Positions 38,106 to 48,267 of a DNA stretch of 64,000 nucleotides are shown piece after piece. A program made the translations under genes and the position numbers. The stretch's first letter is position 1. Every line of letters starts with the position of its first letter. The notes beneath the pieces are model-generated. The model was not told the origin of the DNA and did not search any database. It saw only the letters and a program-made list of their open reading frames with translations. Source of the DNA: Blastomonas fulva (GTDB lineage: Bacteria > Pseudomonadota > Alphaproteobacteria > Sphingomonadales > Sphingomonadaceae); contig NZ_CP020083.1 in the NCBI RefSeq assembly GCF_003431825.1, positions 1,774,501 through 1,838,500 on the forward strand, read 5' to 3'.

Positions 38106-39040
38106 GGTTTTTGCTCCAAAGCGGCGATGCCGACCCGCAGTGCGGCTATCAGCGCGATCGGTTCATCCACCATGATGTGGTGACGGGCGTGGGGAATGGC
38201 CGCAGCAAACCGGCAATCGGGCAGCCGCGACGCCAGCTGCGAAACATGATCAGCTGTCACCAGCGCCGAGCACTCGCCATAGATCATCCCGATCGGCAGA
38301 TTGGCCTGCTCGACCAGCGGATCGGCGGCGCTGCGATCGAGTGTGGCCCACATGCGCGGATCAAACCGCCATGTCCATTGCTTGCCAGGGGGCATGTCGC
38401 CTGCGACCTCGCGCACCGAATGGCGCGCAAGATAATCGACGATATCGGGATGCGCGCTGTCCTGATGCGGGGCGAAACGATAGCGCATGAGGATCTCGGC
38501 CTCGCTGGCATAGCGCGGCGGGTTCCTGCCGGAAACCGCCCAGCCGGGCTTCTTGCGCTCGGGTGGCGGGACGAAGCTGTCGACCATGATTCCGCCGCGC
38601 AGCCGGTCAGTGTGATGGACCGCTGCATACATCAGGGGAATGCCGCCAAAGCTGTGCCCGATAACAACCGGTGGCCCGGCATCGGCCAGTCCTGCAGCAT
38701 CGATCGCACCGACCAGCTCGCGGGCATAGGCTTCGATCGAATACTGGTCGCGCCAGCCCGATCCACCCATTCCCGACCACGATATTGCCGCGCATCGCCG
38801 ATCTTTGGCAAAATAGGGGGCAATGAAGCTCCACCAGTCGGCGTGGCCGCCATTGCCATGCAGAAACAGCAGCCCCGGCCATCCTCTTTCACCCCATGTC
38901 AGCAGTTCGATGGCTGCACCGTCGCACAAAAATTCGCTGCGATCCGGCGCCGTGGCCAGCGCCTCAGCGAGCCAGGGTACCCGCGGCGGCGGTGAACCGC
39001 CGAACCGCGCGAGCGGCGGTTCACCCTCGACTTCACTCAT
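38102..39040 (-). CDS. Alpha/beta hydrolase
   Basis: A 312-residue alpha/beta hydrolase: HGNGGHADWWSFIAPYF oxyanion region, nucleophile Ser in IGHSFGGIP, acid probably Asp in GGIMVDSFVPPP or a later Glu, and catalytic His in AIPHARHHIMVD. The cap region is rich in Pro and Arg. It may hydrolyse an ester, epoxide or CoA thioester of the pathway. It starts on the last base of the TonB-receptor stop and overlaps the MDR gene (ATGA). Confidence 0.86.
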   Translation of the reverse strand: MSEVEGEPPLARFGGSPPPRVPWLAEALATAPDRSEFLCDGAAIELLTWGERGWPGLLFLHGNGGHADWWSFIAPYFAKDRRCAAISWSGMGGSGWRDQYSIEAYARELVGAIDAAGLADAGPPVVIGHSFGGIPLMYAAVHHTDRLRGGIMVDSFVPPPERKKPGWAVSGRNPPRYASEAEILMRYRFAPHQDSAHPDIVDYLARHSVREVAGDMPPGKQWTWRFDPRMWATLDRSAADPLVEQANLPIGMIYGECSALVTADHVSQLASRLPDCRFAAAIPHARHHIMVDEPIALIAALRVGIAALEQKP

Positions 39041-41712
39041 CAGAATTTCTTGGTCAACGTGAACGCCACCAGCCGACCGAGCGCGCTTGCCTGGCCCGGA
39101 TCCCAGCCGCCGGGAATGTTGACGAACGGCGGGTCCTGATCGAAGAGGTTGGTCACCGACAGCCCGAGCGCCAGCCCGTTCAGCACGCCGCTGTCCTTGA
39201 ACTCATAGCTGATGTCGATATCGACGGGGTTCCAGCTGCCGACATTCTGTTCGGGTGCCACCAGCGTGTTGGTATAGCCGCTGACGTGGTTGACCAGCGC
39301 GTTGACCGTGAACCCACCCGAACGAAAACCGGCATAGGCGCGGGCGCGGAACACCACAGGGAAGCTGATGTCGCCAGCCCGGTCCAGAGGCCGGGCGATC
39401 TGGGTCACCGCAAAGTCGTAGCCCAAGGTGTAGGTGCCGTTGAAGCCCAGCGTCAGCTCACCGCCTGCAGCATCGAATGCATAGCTGGCATCGAAATCGA
39501 AACCGTCGGTATGGATCGAACCCAGGTTCTGGGCCGAGCCATCATAGAGAAACGCGATGACCGGTGGCACGACGCCCTGCAGGCTCAGCCCCTGCGAGGT
39601 CAGCGCGGTGATCTGCGCTGCGGTGGGGTTGCGGGTCACCGCGAAGGCATAATTCGGGTCGAGCAGGCTGCTGGTCGTGCGCGGCGGAAACCCGATCAGG
39701 TCCTTGTAGAGCAGATTGAAATAGGTCGCTGCCAGCCGCAGACCCGGGACAAGGCCGGGGTTGAGTTCGGCCGAGATCGACCAGGTTTCCGCGCTTTCCG
39801 GGCTGAGGTTGGGGTTGCCTGCGTTGAGCTGCAAACCGACGCTGGTGCCGGTGGGGGAGAGCGGATCGGTCCAGGTGGCGGTCGTCAGCCCGGCCCCGGT
39901 GCGCAGCAGCGGCAGATCCTGCAGGCCAGGTGCGCGGAACGATGTGCCATAGCTGGCCTTGAACAGCACACCGCGCGCAGGCGACCAGTTGAGCCCGAAC
40001 TTGGGATTGGTGGTGCTGCCGACGTCGCTGTAATCATCGTACCGGACAGCCGCTGACAGATCGAGCCGCTCGAACATGCCGGTCGCGTTGGCGGAGCTGA
40101 AGATCGGGATGTAAAGCTCTGCAAAGGCCGATTTCTGGTTGCGTTCCAGCTTGGGGTTGATCGTGACCGTGGGAGCTGCGAGCGCGCCCTGGGCGTTGCC
40201 GGCATCGGAGGTGTAGCGCAGGAATTCTGCCCCGACCGCCAGCCGGACATCGCCGCCAGCAATGCTGAACAGGCTGCCATCGGCCTGGAGCGAACCGCCA
40301 CGGGTGCGGCTGATCGCGAACGGATTGAACACGCCCGAATAGATCGCGGCGATATTGTCCGCGCTGTTGGCCCCGCCAAAGGGATTGAACGCCAGCGCCG
40401 GATTGGTGCTGCGCAACCTGTCGGTCAGCACCGTGGTGTTGATGCGCCGCGTGTTCTGGGCGCTGCGATCCTCGCTGAACACGCCATCGAGCGAGACCTT
40501 CCAGTTGTCGTCGATGTTCCACGCCAGCCCTGCCGTCAGGAACAGCGTGTCGGTAAAGCCGGTCTGCTGGATCGGACCGATCAGCGGAGTGAAATCATAT
40601 TCCACCGTCACCGTCGTCGCGGTCGTGCCGACCGGGCGCACGAAGAACGGGTTGGTGTTCGGCACCGCCAGATTGACGATGTTCGATGTCGATCCCTGCT
40701 GGATCGCCTGGGCGGTGTAGTCGCGCAGCGAGTAGATGCCCTGGACATGTACGCGCAGACGGTCCCCGATTTCCTGATAGGCATAGCCGTAGAACTTGTG
40801 CCGCTCTTCCTCGGGCAGGATGTCGGCAATGCTGAGGTTTTCGCACAGATTGCGCGTGCCCGCGACGAGCTGGCTGGCGGTGGCAGGGGTGACCCCGGCC
40901 TGCGGAATGGCGTAGGTCCGGCCGGCCACGACGATATTGCCGGGCGAACACTGGCCGTTGCGATAATCGCGGCCACCCCGGCCGGTAAGATCGAACCGCA
41001 CGAAGTCGCGCTCATCGCCGCCAAGCGCATCGTTGCGGGTGTATTCATAGGCGAAGACGACCCCGCCCGAGCCCCAGTTGGTGCCCGCCATGAAACTGGC
41101 CTGCGCCAGCCAGTAGTCGTCCGCCACGCCATAGCGGCCACGCACCTGAATGCCCTCGAATTCCTTGCGCAGGATGAAGTTGACGACACCTGCAACCGCG
41201 TCCGAGCCATAGACTGCCGAGGCACCGTCGGGGACGATTTCGATCCGGTCGACGGCCGCTGCGGGAATGGCGTTGGCATCGACATAGTTGGACGAGACGC
41301 CCGAGAAGCTCAGCCGCTGGCCATCGACGAGGGTCAGCGTTGCCGAAGGCCCGACGCCGCGAAGGTTGATGGCGCTGCCGCGGGTGGTGTTGGTGCCGCC
41401 CTGTCCGCCGCTGACCACGGCGCTCGAGGAATCGACCCCAAAGCCCTGGATCTGCGGAACCTTGCGCAGGAATTCGGTGATCGTTGCGGTCGGCTGGGCT
41501 TCGATCTCCGCGGCGCTGACCGAGACCACGTTGGAGCCCACCGGGCCCGTGCCCCGGATGCGGCTCCCGGTCACCACGATCTCCTTGCCTCGCGCGCCTT
41601 CTTCAGCCTCGAGGCCAGGGGCTTCGGCCGGGCTAGGCAAATCGGCTGTCTGGGCGATTGCGGGCATCCCCGCTGACAAGGCGATGGCGGAAACGGTGAT
41701 GCCTAGTTTCAT
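39040..41712 (-). CDS. TonB-dependent outer-membrane receptor
   Basis: An 890-residue receptor with a signal peptide cut near PAIAQ. The plug begins at KEIVVTGSRIRGTGPVG and has the motif VDRIEIVPDGASAVYGSDAVAGVVNFIL, then a long barrel ending in FTLTKKF with the terminal aromatic. This VTGSRI style is common among sphingomonad and xanthomonad receptors of the oligosaccharide/large-substrate class. It heads the eight-gene operon, so it probably imports that operon's substrate. The upstream 116-base gap contains a candidate MarR box. Confidence 0.92.
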   Translation of the reverse strand: MKLGITVSAIALSAGMPAIAQTADLPSPAEAPGLEAEEGARGKEIVVTGSRIRGTGPVGSNVVSVSAAEIEAQPTATITEFLRKVPQIQGFGVDSSSAVVSGGQGGTNTTRGSAINLRGVGPSATLTLVDGQRLSFSGVSSNYVDANAIPAAAVDRIEIVPDGASAVYGSDAVAGVVNFILRKEFEGIQVRGRYGVADDYWLAQASFMAGTNWGSGGVVFAYEYTRNDALGGDERDFVRFDLTGRGGRDYRNGQCSPGNIVVAGRTYAIPQAGVTPATASQLVAGTRNLCENLSIADILPEEERHKFYGYAYQEIGDRLRVHVQGIYSLRDYTAQAIQQGSTSNIVNLAVPNTNPFFVRPVGTTATTVTVEYDFTPLIGPIQQTGFTDTLFLTAGLAWNIDDNWKVSLDGVFSEDRSAQNTRRINTTVLTDRLRSTNPALAFNPFGGANSADNIAAIYSGVFNPFAISRTRGGSLQADGSLFSIAGGDVRLAVGAEFLRYTSDAGNAQGALAAPTVTINPKLERNQKSAFAELYIPIFSSANATGMFERLDLSAAVRYDDYSDVGSTTNPKFGLNWSPARGVLFKASYGTSFRAPGLQDLPLLRTGAGLTTATWTDPLSPTGTSVGLQLNAGNPNLSPESAETWSISAELNPGLVPGLRLAATYFNLLYKDLIGFPPRTTSSLLDPNYAFAVTRNPTAAQITALTSQGLSLQGVVPPVIAFLYDGSAQNLGSIHTDGFDFDASYAFDAAGGELTLGFNGTYTLGYDFAVTQIARPLDRAGDISFPVVFRARAYAGFRSGGFTVNALVNHVSGYTNTLVAPEQNVGSWNPVDIDISYEFKDSGVLNGLALGLSVTNLFDQDPPFVNIPGGWDPGQASALGRLVAFTLTKKF

Positions 41713-41754
41713 GGTCTCTCCCCCTCATCGCAGATCTGCGTCTGCGCTGTCCTC

Positions 41755-41768
41755 TATGTTATCATAGT
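41755..41768. promoter_or_regulatory. Candidate MarR operator upstream of the TonB receptor
   Basis: CTATG-TTAT-CATAG is an inverted repeat with five-base arms, 42 bases before the TonB-receptor start and in an AT-rich stretch. MarR-family proteins often bind short palindromes at such positions, and the operon encodes one. The repeat is seen; the regulator-site pairing is a guess. Confidence 0.4.
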
Positions 41769-41828
41769 CGATCGAATCGTAGCATTCCTTAGATCATCGG
41801 AAATTACAATCATTTTGTCGTTTCAGGG

Positions 41829-43058
41829 CTATGCGGTCGCATGCTCTTTCAGTTGGGCGAGCGTTTCCGGATCGAGATCCAGCTCTGCGAGAATGGCATC
41901 GGTATGTTCGCCCAGGGACGGGACCGCGCCCGATGAGAACTTGCCGCTGCTGAGCTGGAAGCCGGGCCCCACCATCTTCACCGGCTCTGGCGACCCGGGC
42001 AATTCCGCCTCGAGAAAGATGTCGCGCTCCTTGAAATGCGGGTGGCTCAGCACCTGGCCGAGATTGCGGACGAAGGCGACCGGAACATGCCGCGCGGCGA
42101 GCCGGGGCTCCACCTCCTCTCCGTTATGCTCGCGGAAAATGTCGCTGAGTGCCGCCCGCAGCGCATCGTGATTGTCAACGCGCGCACGGTGGGTCGAGAA
42201 CCGGTCGTCCTCAAGCAGCCACTCGCAATGCAGCACCTGGCACAGCGCTTCGATCTGGTGATGGTGATTGGCGCCGATCGAGATGTACCCGTCGGCCGTC
42301 TTGTAGGTCTCCGATGTCGCCACCAGCCTATAGCCGCGGTTGCCGGTTCGCCCGCGCACCTCGCCCGAGTAGAAATAGACCGGTATGGCGGCTCCCATCA
42401 GGTTGAACGCACTGTCGAGCATCGCGACGTCGACATAGTCGCCTTCGCCCGTTTGGTCGCGGCGATGCAGCGCGGACAGCAGGCCGATGACCGCCATGTA
42501 CCCGCTGAACGTGTCGATGATCGGGAAGCCCACCTTCATCGGCTCCTCGTCCGGGTTGCCGTTCATCCACATGATCCCCGACATGGCCTGGACGATATGA
42601 TCATAAGCGGTCCAGTCGCGCAGCGTCCCGGTCTGCCCGAACCCGCTGATCGAGGCATAGACCAGCCCTGGATTGATGGTGCGCAGCGACGGCCAGTCGA
42701 GGCCAAGCTTGGTGGCGACACCGGGACGGAAGTTCTCGACGAGCATGTCGCTGCGCTGGGCCAGCGTGCGCACCACCTTGATCGCGGCGGGCTGCTTCAG
42801 GTCCAGCGTGATCGAACGCTTGCCGGCGTTTGCTGCGGCAAACGGAATGCTCATTCCCGGCAGCCCGGCATGCTCGGTGTAATGCCGAAAATCGTCGCCG
42901 ATTTCGGGGCGTTCGACCTTGATGACATCGGCCCCCAGCAGCGCCAGCAGGCTGGTGCAGGTCGGTCCGGAGAGAGCGTGGCTGAGATCGAGCACCCGCA
43001 CACCTTCAAGCGGCCTGGCAATCGGGCGCTCACTGACAGATTCCATATAGCTCTCCAT
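41829..43058 (-). CDS. Class III CoA-transferase (CaiB/BaiF family)
   Basis: A 409-residue CoA-transferase. The family opening GVRVLDLSHALSGPTCTSLLALLGADVIKVERPE, NAGKRSITLDLK and LVENFRPGV are clear. The catalytic Asp is probably in WTAYDHIVQAMSG (about residue 160-170). It moves CoA from a thioester to a free acid. It lies just upstream of the dehydratase operon on the same strand with its own 116-base gap after it, and is divergent from the MFS gene. Activating an acid to its CoA ester would prepare a substrate for the dehydratase-like pair. Starts at 43058 or 43046 are possible. Confidence 0.92.
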   Translation of the reverse strand: MESYMESVSERPIARPLEGVRVLDLSHALSGPTCTSLLALLGADVIKVERPEIGDDFRHYTEHAGLPGMSIPFAAANAGKRSITLDLKQPAAIKVVRTLAQRSDMLVENFRPGVATKLGLDWPSLRTINPGLVYASISGFGQTGTLRDWTAYDHIVQAMSGIMWMNGNPDEEPMKVGFPIIDTFSGYMAVIGLLSALHRRDQTGEGDYVDVAMLDSAFNLMGAAIPVYFYSGEVRGRTGNRGYRLVATSETYKTADGYISIGANHHHQIEALCQVLHCEWLLEDDRFSTHRARVDNHDALRAALSDIFREHNGEEVEPRLAARHVPVAFVRNLGQVLSHPHFKERDIFLEAELPGSPEPVKMVGPGFQLSSGKFSSGAVPSLGEHTDAILAELDLDPETLAQLKEHATA

Positions 43059-43172
43059 TCATCTGAATTCTTGATTATTAATATAGCCAAATACTCTTGT
43101 CACTTGACTTTTTTCCGGTGGTCGGTCAGCCCAAGCGGATACCGGCACAATGCCGGGGGGAGAGGCAGTCGC

Positions 43173-44624
43173 ATGAGCGACCCACAAGACGTGCAGTCCA
43201 TGCCATCGGCAGGGATGGAAAGCCCTCCGCCTGACCATGGCGCCAAACCCCCTGCCAGGCGGTTCTGGACACCCTTGCAGATATGGGTGCTGTTCCTGCT
43301 GGTGCTGGTCAACATCTCGAACTATCTCGACCGCGGCGTGCTCGCCATCCTGCAGGAGCCGATCAAACAGGATCTGCTGCTCGCCGATTGGCAGCTGGGG
43401 CTGATCAGCGGTCCTGCCTTCGCACTGCTCTATTCGATTTCGGGCATCCCGGCGGCGCGCATCGCCGACAAGCTGAACCGGGTCACGGTGCTGTCGATCG
43501 CGATCACGGTCTGGTCGGGAATGACCGCGCTGTGCGGCGCAGCCAGCAGCTTTGCGCAGCTGGCCCTTGCGCGCATCGGGGTCGGGGCCGGTGAAGGCGC
43601 GTGTACGCCGGTCAGTCATTCGCTGGTGTCGGATCATTTTCCACCGCGTCAGCGCGGGATGGCACTGTCGGTCCTGACGACCAGCATTCCGATCGCGCAG
43701 CTGATGGCGCCGCTCATCGGCGGGGTGGTTGCGATGCAATATGGCTGGCGGACCGCATTCGTCGTCGTCGGGCTCCCCGGCATCCTTGTGGCGGTGCTGC
43801 TTCGGCTGACGCTGCGTGATCCGCGCCACGACATGACCAACACGCTGGTCACGCGCAAGACGCAGGGGTCGGGCAAGTTTCTTGACGATATCAAGCTGCT
43901 CACCGCCAACCGCTCGTTCGTCTGGCTGTGGTTCGGCGCGACATTCCTCGGCCAGGCGGTCGGCGCGACCAACGTCTTCACTGCGTCCTATTTCCTTCGG
44001 CAGTATGATCTTACCCTCGCGCAGGTAGGGGCGATGATGGCGGCGGGGCTCGGCGCAGCCGGGTTGATCGGCACCTTCATGGGGGGATGGCTGGCGGATC
44101 GCTATGCTGGCGAATACGGCCGGTCGTACCCTTTCATGTGCGCTGTCGCCGCGACCGGTGCGGGTCTGATGTTTGCCGTGGTGTTCACCAGCCCGTCCTG
44201 GCAGGTCGCGCTCGGCTTTCTGCTTCTGGCCAACATCATGGGGGACATGAAGAATGGCCCGGTCTATGCCGCAGTCCAGAACATGTCGCCGCCACACATG
44301 CGCAGCACGGCAACCGCGGTCATCCTGATCGGCGTCATCGCGCTGGGGACCGGGATGGGCCCGATGATCGTCGGTCTGGTCAGCGATAGCGTCGCAGCAT
44401 CATCGTTCGCCCAATCGCTGGGCGATTATGGCATGGCCTGCCCGGGTGGAAAGCCTCTCCCCGCAGCGTCGGCGGAGATGGGCCTTGCCTGCGCGCAGGC
44501 GTCCGCTGCCGGCATGCGCGCAGGGCTGCTTGCTGCGTGCTTGGCTTATGCTGCGGCGGCACCGTGTTTCCTGATGGCGGCACGCACCATCCGCGAACCC
44601 TTGCAGAAAATCGCCGCAGGCTGA
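43173..44624 (+). CDS. Major facilitator superfamily transporter
   Basis: A 483-residue MFS permease with about 12 membrane segments after a 30-residue polar, Pro-rich N-terminus. The ATG at 43173 has GGGGGAGAGG upstream. The loop 2-3 signature appears as [12 protein letters not shown], and [26 protein letters not shown] is typical of spinster/phthalate-type members that carry organic anions. Divergent from the CoA-transferase gene, with 114 bases between, so the two may share control. It probably takes up the acid used in the neighbouring pathway. Confidence 0.9.
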   Translation: MSDPQDVQSMPSAGMESPPPDHGAKPPARRFWTPLQIWVLFLLVLVNISNYLDRGVLAILQEPIKQDLLLADWQLGLISGPAFALLYSISGIPAARIADKLNRVTVLSIAITVWSGMTALCGAASSFAQLALARIGVGAGEGACTPVSHSLVSDHFPPRQRGMALSVLTTSIPIAQLMAPLIGGVVAMQYGWRTAFVVVGLPGILVAVLLRLTLRDPRHDMTNTLVTRKTQGSGKFLDDIKLLTANRSFVWLWFGATFLGQAVGATNVFTASYFLRQYDLTLAQVGAMMAAGLGAAGLIGTFMGGWLADRYAGEYGRSYPFMCAVAATGAGLMFAVVFTSPSWQVALGFLLLANIMGDMKNGPVYAAVQNMSPPHMRSTATAVILIGVIALGTGMGPMIVGLVSDSVAASSFAQSLGDYGMACPGGKPLPAASAEMGLACAQASAAGMRAGLLAACLAYAAAAPCFLMAARTIREPLQKIAAG

Positions 44625-44686
44625 AACGCCGGCGGCCAGCCCCTCGGCGGGTGCATGGCGTCTTCAGCGCGACGGATGTGGAGAAA

Positions 44687-44763
<77 letters not shown>

Positions 44764-44986
44764 GTCTGGCCAAGGCGCATGCCCTTAGCAAGCCATAAGG
44801 AATGCCGCCAGCCCCTTTGTGCGGCGATCATTGACCCGGTGGCCTCTGCGGCGCTATAGCTGCGGCCTGCAAGCTGGCGGCCCTTTGGACGGGGTCGCCT
44901 TTTTACGTTTGGTGCAGCGGCCCCCTGCGCCTTGCCTGGCTTGCGAACCATGCAAACGGGGCCCTTGCGAGAAGGACGAGGCCGCC

Positions 44987-46186
44987 ATGACGATCACGCC
45001 GCTTATGCCCGTATACCCCCGGTGCGCCGTGCGCCCGGTGCGCGGCGAAGGCTGTTATCTGATCGGAGAGCGTGGCGAGCGATATCTGGATTTCGCCAGC
45101 GGCATCGCGGTCAACCTGCTCGGCCACGGCCATCCGCACCTCACCCAGGCGATCCAGAAACAGGCCGAGACGCTGATTCACGTCTCCAACCTGTACGGCA
45201 GCCCGCAGGGTGAGCATCTGGCGCAGCGGCTGGTCGATTCGACCTTTGCCGACACGGTGTTCTTCACCAATTCGGGCGCCGAGGCGGTCGAGTGCGCGAT
45301 CAAGACCGCGCGCGCCTATCACCAGTCCGAAGGCGGCGATGCCAACCGCACGGTGCTGATCACCTTCAACAACGCCTTTCACGGGCGCACGATGGCGACG
45401 ATCAGCGCGTCGAACCAGGAAAAGATGCACAAGGGCTTCGCGCCGCTGCTGCCCGGCTTCCGCTATGTCGATTTCGACGATCTGGAAGGGGCGAAGGCGG
45501 CGATCGGTCCCGATGTCGCGGGCTTCCTGGTCGAGCCGGTGCAGGGCGAGGGCGGTGTCCGCCCGGCTTCCCCTGAGTTCATGAAGGGCCTGCGCGATCT
45601 GTGCGACGAGCACGATCTTATGCTGGTGCTCGACGAAGTGCAGTGCGGCGTCGCGCGCACGGGCACATTCTATGCCTATGAGCAGTACGGCATCGAGCCC
45701 GACATCATGGCGACCGCCAAGGGCATCGGCGGCGGCTTTCCGATGGGCGCGTGCCTTGCCACCGAAAAGGCGGCGCGCGGCATGGTCGCCGGCACGCACG
45801 GATCGACCTATGGCGGCAATCCGCTGGCCATGGCAGCGGGCGAGGCGGTGCTCGACGTGGTCGACAACCCCGAGTTCCTGGCCCATGTTCGCACGATGAG
45901 CGACCGCCTGCGCGGCGCGCTCGAGCAGCTGATCCCCAACCACGATGCGATCTTCGATTCGGTGCGCGGCATGGGGTTGATGCTGGGGCTGAAGCTCAAG
46001 GACAAGGCCGAAAACCGTGCGTTTGTGGCGCATCTGCGCGATCATCACGGGCTGCTGACGGTGGCTGCGGGCGAGAATGTGGTGCGCATCCTGCCGCCGC
46101 TGATCATCGAGCAGGCCCATGTCGACGAGTTCATCGAGCGCCTTTCGGCAGGCGCGCGCGACTTTGCGATGCCGGTGGCGGCTTGA
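44987..46186 (+). CDS. argD: Acetylornithine aminotransferase
   Basis: A 399-residue class III PLP aminotransferase of arginine biosynthesis that converts N-acetylglutamate semialdehyde to N-acetylornithine. The start at 44987 follows GAAGGACGAGG. Motifs: FASGIAVNLLGHGHP, FFTNSGAEAVECAIK, FHGRTMATISAS, LVLDEVQCGVARTG, and the PLP lysine in MATAKGIGGGFPMGA. The opposite-strand reading across this region is a shadow. argF follows after a 177-base gap with palindromic sequence, so the two form an arginine unit. Confidence 0.94.
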   Translation: MTITPLMPVYPRCAVRPVRGEGCYLIGERGERYLDFASGIAVNLLGHGHPHLTQAIQKQAETLIHVSNLYGSPQGEHLAQRLVDSTFADTVFFTNSGAEAVECAIKTARAYHQSEGGDANRTVLITFNNAFHGRTMATISASNQEKMHKGFAPLLPGFRYVDFDDLEGAKAAIGPDVAGFLVEPVQGEGGVRPASPEFMKGLRDLCDEHDLMLVLDEVQCGVARTGTFYAYEQYGIEPDIMATAKGIGGGFPMGACLATEKAARGMVAGTHGSTYGGNPLAMAAGEAVLDVVDNPEFLAHVRTMSDRLRGALEQLIPNHDAIFDSVRGMGLMLGLKLKDKAENRAFVAHLRDHHGLLTVAAGENVVRILPPLIIEQAHVDEFIERLSAGARDFAMPVAA

Positions 46187-46193
46187 CGTAACG

Positions 46194-46350
46194 CTCCTCC
46201 CCCCTGGCGGGGGAAGGATAGGAAGCCTTGGCGCCGCAGGTGCCTGGGCGAACTTGGAGAGGGAGGGGCGTTTGCACTCACCCTCTCCCAGCTGCGACTA
46301 GGACCTTTCAGGTCCAAGTCTTCGCAACCCTCTCCCGTCAAGGGAGAGGG
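46194..46350. repeat. Palindromic extragenic repeat between argD and argF
   Basis: Contains the perfect hairpin CCCTCTCCC-GTCAA-GGGAGAGGG at 46328-46350, the hairpin GGACCTTTCAGGTCC (46311-46325), and further pieces related to the lig repeats at 19116 and 20281. It ends 13 bases before the argF start. It probably belongs to the same REP-like family. Confidence 0.7.
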
Positions 46351-46363
46351 GGGAAGGACCACA

Positions 46364-47290
46364 ATGACCCGTCATTTCCTGAACCTGTCCGATGCCGGAC
46401 ACGATGCCATTGCCGCGATGCTCAACGATGCGCTGGATCGCAAGGCGGTCCGCCATGGCTGGCCGCGCGGCAAGGCGGACCCCGATGCGCCGCTCGAAGG
46501 GCACACGCTCGCGATGGTGTTCGAGAAAAACTCGACCCGCACCCGCGTCTCGTTCGATATGGCAATCCGCCAGCTGGGCGGCACCAGCCTGATCCTCGAT
46601 GCGGGCAGCACCCAATTGGGCCGCGGCGAGAGCGTTGCGGATACCGCGCGCGTGCTGTCGCGGATGTGCGATTGCATCATGATCCGCACCGACGATCACG
46701 CCAAGGCCGATGCCATGGCGCATTTCGCGACCGTGCCGGTGATCAACGGCCTGACCGACCTGTCGCACCCCTGCCAGATCGTCGCCGACCTGCTCACCAT
46801 CATCGAGCACCGCAAGGCGCTGCCGGGGCTGGTGGTCGCGTGGCTGGGCGATGGCAACAACGTGCTGCATTCGATCATCGAGGCGGCCGGGCTGATGAAG
46901 TTCACCGTGCGGATCGGTTGCCCGCAAGGCTATGATCCCGACCAGGGCTTCATCGCGCGCGCGCAGGCGGCGGGCGGCACCGTCACGCTGCATCGCGATG
47001 CCGCCGAGGCCGCAGCGGGTGCGGACGTGATCGTTACCGATACCTGGATCTCGATGGGACAACAGCATGCCGAGGCGAAGCTCAAGGCGATGATGCCGTT
47101 TCAGGTCAACCCGGCGCTGATGGCGCTGGCCAAACCCGATGCGCTGTTCCTCCACTGCCTGCCTGCGCACCGTGAGGAAGAGGTCACCACCAGCGTGATC
47201 GATGGCCCGCAATCGGTGGTGTGGGACGAGGCGGAGAATCGGCTGCACGCGCAGAAATCGGTGCTGCGCTGGGTGTTCGGCCAGATCTGA
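46364..47290 (+). CDS. argF: Ornithine carbamoyltransferase
   Basis: A 308-residue carbamoyltransferase that makes citrulline from ornithine and carbamoyl phosphate. The carbamoyl-phosphate loop [15 protein letters not shown] (STRTR), the [11 protein letters not shown] motif and the ornithine-side [11 protein letters not shown] are all present. The start is 13 bases after a repeat and has GGGGGGAAGGACC upstream. A strong terminator follows. Length is normal. Confidence 0.96.
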   Translation: MTRHFLNLSDAGHDAIAAMLNDALDRKAVRHGWPRGKADPDAPLEGHTLAMVFEKNSTRTRVSFDMAIRQLGGTSLILDAGSTQLGRGESVADTARVLSRMCDCIMIRTDDHAKADAMAHFATVPVINGLTDLSHPCQIVADLLTIIEHRKALPGLVVAWLGDGNNVLHSIIEAAGLMKFTVRIGCPQGYDPDQGFIARAQAAGGTVTLHRDAAEAAAGADVIVTDTWISMGQQHAEAKLKAMMPFQVNPALMALAKPDALFLHCLPAHREEEVTTSVIDGPQSVVWDEAENRLHAQKSVLRWVFGQI

Positions 47291-47300
47291 AAACAAAAAG

Positions 47301-47332
47301 GCCCCGGAGCATCGCGCTGCCGGGGCTTTTTT
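47301..47332 (+). terminator. Rho-independent terminator after argF
   Basis: GCCCCGG at 47301-47307 pairs with CCGGGGC at 47320-47326, followed by six T residues (47327-47332). An A-rich run precedes the stem, so it can also serve the minus-strand bamD arriving from the other side. Confidence 0.88.
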
Positions 47333-47350
47333 GATGGAATGTGGTGCGGA

Positions 47351-48130
47351 TCAGCTGGTGATCAGGTCACTGTGCTTTTCTGACAGCTTGAACGCCTTTT
47401 CATACCATTCCGAACCCGGATAGTTGGCGCCCAGAACCGCCGCCGAACGCTTGGCTTCCTGCGGAATGCCCAGCGCCAGATAGCATTCGGTCAGGCGATA
47501 CAGGGCTTCTGCGGTGTGGCTGGTGGTCTGGTACTTGTCGACGACCTCGCGAAAGCGCAACGTCGCGGCCAGCCAGTTGGAGCTGCGCTGGTAATAGCGG
47601 CCGATTTCCATTTCCTTGCCCGCAAGATGATCGTTGACCAGATCGACCTTGAGCCGCGCGTCCGAGGCGTAGCGGGTGTTGGGGTAGCGCCGCATCACTT
47701 CGCCCAGCGATGCCAGCGCCTGCTGGGTGATCTTCTGGTCGCGGGTGACGTCGCTGATCTGCTCGTAATAATTGAGCGAGATCAGGTAATAGGCGTAAGC
47801 TGCGTCCTTGTTGCCGGGATGGATGGCAAGAAAGCGCTGCGCCGACTGGATCGACTTGTTGTGATCCTTGGCAAGATAATAGCTGAACGCGCTCATCAGC
47901 TGCGCGCGGCGCGCCCAGGGCGAATAGGGATGCTGGCGCTCGACCTCGTCGAACAGCTCGGCGGCAATCTTGTTCTGTCCGCGGTCGAGCCGGTCCTTCG
48001 CCGCCATGTACAGCGTGCTGACATCGCGTGCGATGTAGTTGGTGTTGACCTTGTTCTTGCCTCCGGCGCAGCCAGAAAGAAGAGCCAGCGCGCCCGCGCT
48101 TGCCAGAGCCAGTTTGATCGCCTTGTTCAT
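47351..48130 (-). CDS. bamD: Outer-membrane protein assembly lipoprotein BamD
   Basis: A 259-residue lipoprotein (lipobox ALLSGCAGG, Cys at about residue 21) made of TPR-like repeats: LYMAAKDRLDRGQNKIAAELFDEVERQHPYSPWARRAQLM, then AYAYYLISLNYYEQI and FREVVDKYQTTSHTAEALYRL. It is the essential partner of BamA in inserting outer-membrane beta-barrels such as the receptors in this window. Length is near the family norm. It ends 18 bases from the argF terminator, with no coupled neighbour. Confidence 0.93.
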   Translation of the reverse strand: MNKAIKLALASAGALALLSGCAGGKNKVNTNYIARDVSTLYMAAKDRLDRGQNKIAAELFDEVERQHPYSPWARRAQLMSAFSYYLAKDHNKSIQSAQRFLAIHPGNKDAAYAYYLISLNYYEQISDVTRDQKITQQALASLGEVMRRYPNTRYASDARLKVDLVNDHLAGKEMEIGRYYQRSSNWLAATLRFREVVDKYQTTSHTAEALYRLTECYLALGIPQEAKRSAAVLGANYPGSEWYEKAFKLSEKHSDLITS

Positions 48131-48267
48131 GGCCGCAACCCTTATCGGCTAAGCACCCGTGCGCCAAGCGCAAATCAAGCGGGTTGGCGAGGATTCGCCG
48201 TGTCGTTCCGATCGCTAGGTTTCGCACCCTGTATCACCGATGAACCGGGCGCCTGGTCGGCTTGCGG

